Assembly (NCBI GenBank): GCA_016287065.1 | Contig: JAEEVB010000118.1 | Location: 1 to 7,376 of the forward strand | Length of the DNA stretch: 7,376 nucleotides | Direction of reading: 5' to 3' | DNA from: Muribaculaceae bacterium | GTDB lineage: Bacteria > Bacteroidota > Bacteroidia > Bacteroidales > Muribaculaceae | Shown: positions 6,955 to 7,376 of the stretch, one piece after another | Layout: the number at the start of each line of letters is the position of its first letter | Numbering within the stretch: position 1 is the stretch's first letter | Translations under genes and position numbers: made by a program | The notes under the pieces: model-generated | What the model was told of the DNA's origin: nothing | The model's input: the letters and a program-made list of their open reading frames with translations, nothing else | Database searches by the model: none

Positions 6955-7164
6955 TCAGTTGGCGAGCATGCACATGGGGTCGCGCATGATGTAGTCGTGT
7001 ATCATGGTATAGTACAGTTCCATGACGGGCGACAACACATGGGTGCGAGGTGTCTTTTTCACCTCATCACACACAAAAGTTTCAAGAATCACATCCTGTT
7101 CTTCTTGTGATAAATTCTTCATGCGATTACGCACATTGCTCGAAATCATAAATACATTTTTCAT
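6955..7164 (-). CDS. Small hypothetical protein, 69 aa
   Basis: I do not recognise a named family. The protein starts MKNVFMISSNVRNRMKNL, continues with the acidic helix-like stretch SQEEQDVILETFV (19-31), a basic, proline-containing turn (KKTPRTH, 36-42), and a hydrophobic, tyrosine- and methionine-rich helix-like end LSPVMELYYTMIHDYIM (44-60). It has no signal peptide, membrane span or zinc-binding cysteine pattern and looks like a small soluble helical protein. Reality is supported by the well-formed minus-strand terminator 75 nt downstream and by a normal, non-repetitive composition. A near match to the -7 element (GAACTTTG, 7190-7197, five of six defined bases) lies about 26 nt before the ATG, but its -33 is not evident. 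It is divergent from whatever starts at 7369, so the two may share control. The ATG at 7164 is the first in the frame; M6 or M15 are possible later starts. Confidence 0.6.
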   Translation of the reverse strand: MKNVFMISSNVRNRMKNLSQEEQDVILETFVCDEVKKTPRTHVLSPVMELYYTMIHDYIMRDPMCMLAN

Positions 7165-7263
7165 AATAGCTTGGTTTTAAATATCAATGCAAAGTTCAGA
7201 AGCAGATGTGCCACCTGGTTGCACTATAATCTTAATAAAATCATAATACCAGCTATTTATCAA

Positions 7264-7279
7264 CAAAAATTGATTTTTG
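7264..7279. repeat. 16-bp palindrome CAAAAATTGATTTTTG
   Basis: CAAAAAT (7264-7270) and ATTTTTG (7273-7279) are perfect inverted arms around TG. It sits between the 69-aa gene and the divergent promoter region, where an operator could lie. The base composition is very AT-rich, so chance is a real alternative. Confidence 0.4.
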
Positions 7280-7283
7280 ACAT

Positions 7284-7342
7284 AATTTATGCATCAAATG
7301 TATTGCTAATTTAAGAGAAATGATTAAATTTGAGCATAAATT
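7284..7342. repeat. Inverted repeat with 15-bp arms carrying mirrored -7 elements
   Basis: AATTTATGC plus TCAAAT (7284-7292 and 7294-7299, with one extra A at 7293) is the reverse complement of ATTTGA plus GCATAAATT (7328-7333 and 7334-7342). All 15 positions match across a 28-nt spacer. Each arm runs into a TAnnTTTG element pointing outward: TACATTTG on the minus strand (7295-7302) and TAAATTTG on the + strand (7325-7332). This looks like an operator or a symmetrical divergent control site; the function is inferred. Confidence 0.65.
7302..7332 (+). promoter_or_regulatory. Probable promoter of the gene starting at 7369
   Basis: TAAATTTG (7325-7332) matches the Bacteroidota -7 element exactly, and ATTG (7302-7305) gives three of four bases of the -33 element at a 19-nt spacing. 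Transcription would start near 7338-7340, about 30 nt before ATG 7369. The -7 element overlaps the right arm of the inverted repeat, so a protein bound there would affect initiation. Confidence 0.5.
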
Positions 7343-7368
7343 ACAATCATGACTAAAACAAGGACATC

Positions 7369-7376
7369 ATGAACGA
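7369..7376 (+). CDS. Possible start of a rightward gene, cut by the window end
   Basis: Only ATGAACGA is visible, coding for Met-Asn and part of a third codon. It is preceded by AAGGA (7360-7364), four bases before the ATG, and by a plausible promoter at 7302-7332. Another ATG at 7349 reads only seven codons before stopping at TGA 7370-7372, so it is not the gene start. Nothing can be said about the product. Confidence 0.4.

Noticed and set aside
7284..7342. Phase-variable invertible promoter
   Set aside because: The inverted arms fit the idea, but a 28-nt spacer is too short for known site-specific inversion and no invertase gene is visible.
7349..7372. Seven-codon + strand frame ending in TGA that overlaps ATG 7369
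   Set aside because: It could be a leader peptide coupled to the next gene, but it is too short to support, shows no attenuator-like codon run, and the sequence after it is cut off.

Overview
No organism is named; the window looks like a chromosomal segment from a Bacteroidales bacterium (Prevotella/Bacteroides-like). Evidence for this is the large DnaE with a Bacteroidota-style insert in its PHP domain, AT-rich leaders without strong Shine-Dalgarno sequences, and several matches to the Bacteroides promoter pattern (-33 TTTG, about 20 nt, -7 TAnnTTTG). The protein-coding regions have moderate GC and the gaps are AT-rich. Nothing suggests recent transfer: there are no insertion sequences, integrases, CRISPR repeats or tRNA genes.

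Layout: everything recognisable except the right edge is read on the minus strand, so transcription runs from right to left. From the right: a possible + strand gene begins at 7369 and is cut by the window end. A divergent promoter region with a striking inverted repeat (7284-7342) separates it from a 69-residue unknown protein on the minus strand (6955-7164). That small gene is followed by a strong minus-strand terminator hairpin (6828-6879). Then come dnaE (DNA polymerase III alpha, 2956-6600), a thioredoxin (2552-2866), galactokinase (1390-2523) and a sugar-phosphate nucleotidyltransferase (425-1333). The run ends in a second minus-strand terminator (372-402). A Fur-family regulator with its own promoter starts at 277 and runs off the left edge.

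Function: dnaE is the replicative polymerase, and its PHP domain keeps all nine expected metal ligands. Thioredoxin has its own likely promoter in the gap after dnaE, and galK and the nucleotidyltransferase follow with gaps of 28 and 56 nt, so the three probably share transcripts. Galactokinase makes galactose-1-phosphate. The neighbouring nucleotidyltransferase could activate a hexose-1-phosphate to a nucleotide sugar, a plausible but unproven partnership in galactose use.

I see no clear previously undescribed multi-gene system. The most unusual non-coding signals are the inverted repeat with mirrored -7 elements near 7284-7342 and the long wobble-consistent hairpin at 6828-6879. The most interesting functional question is the galK-linked nucleotidyltransferase.
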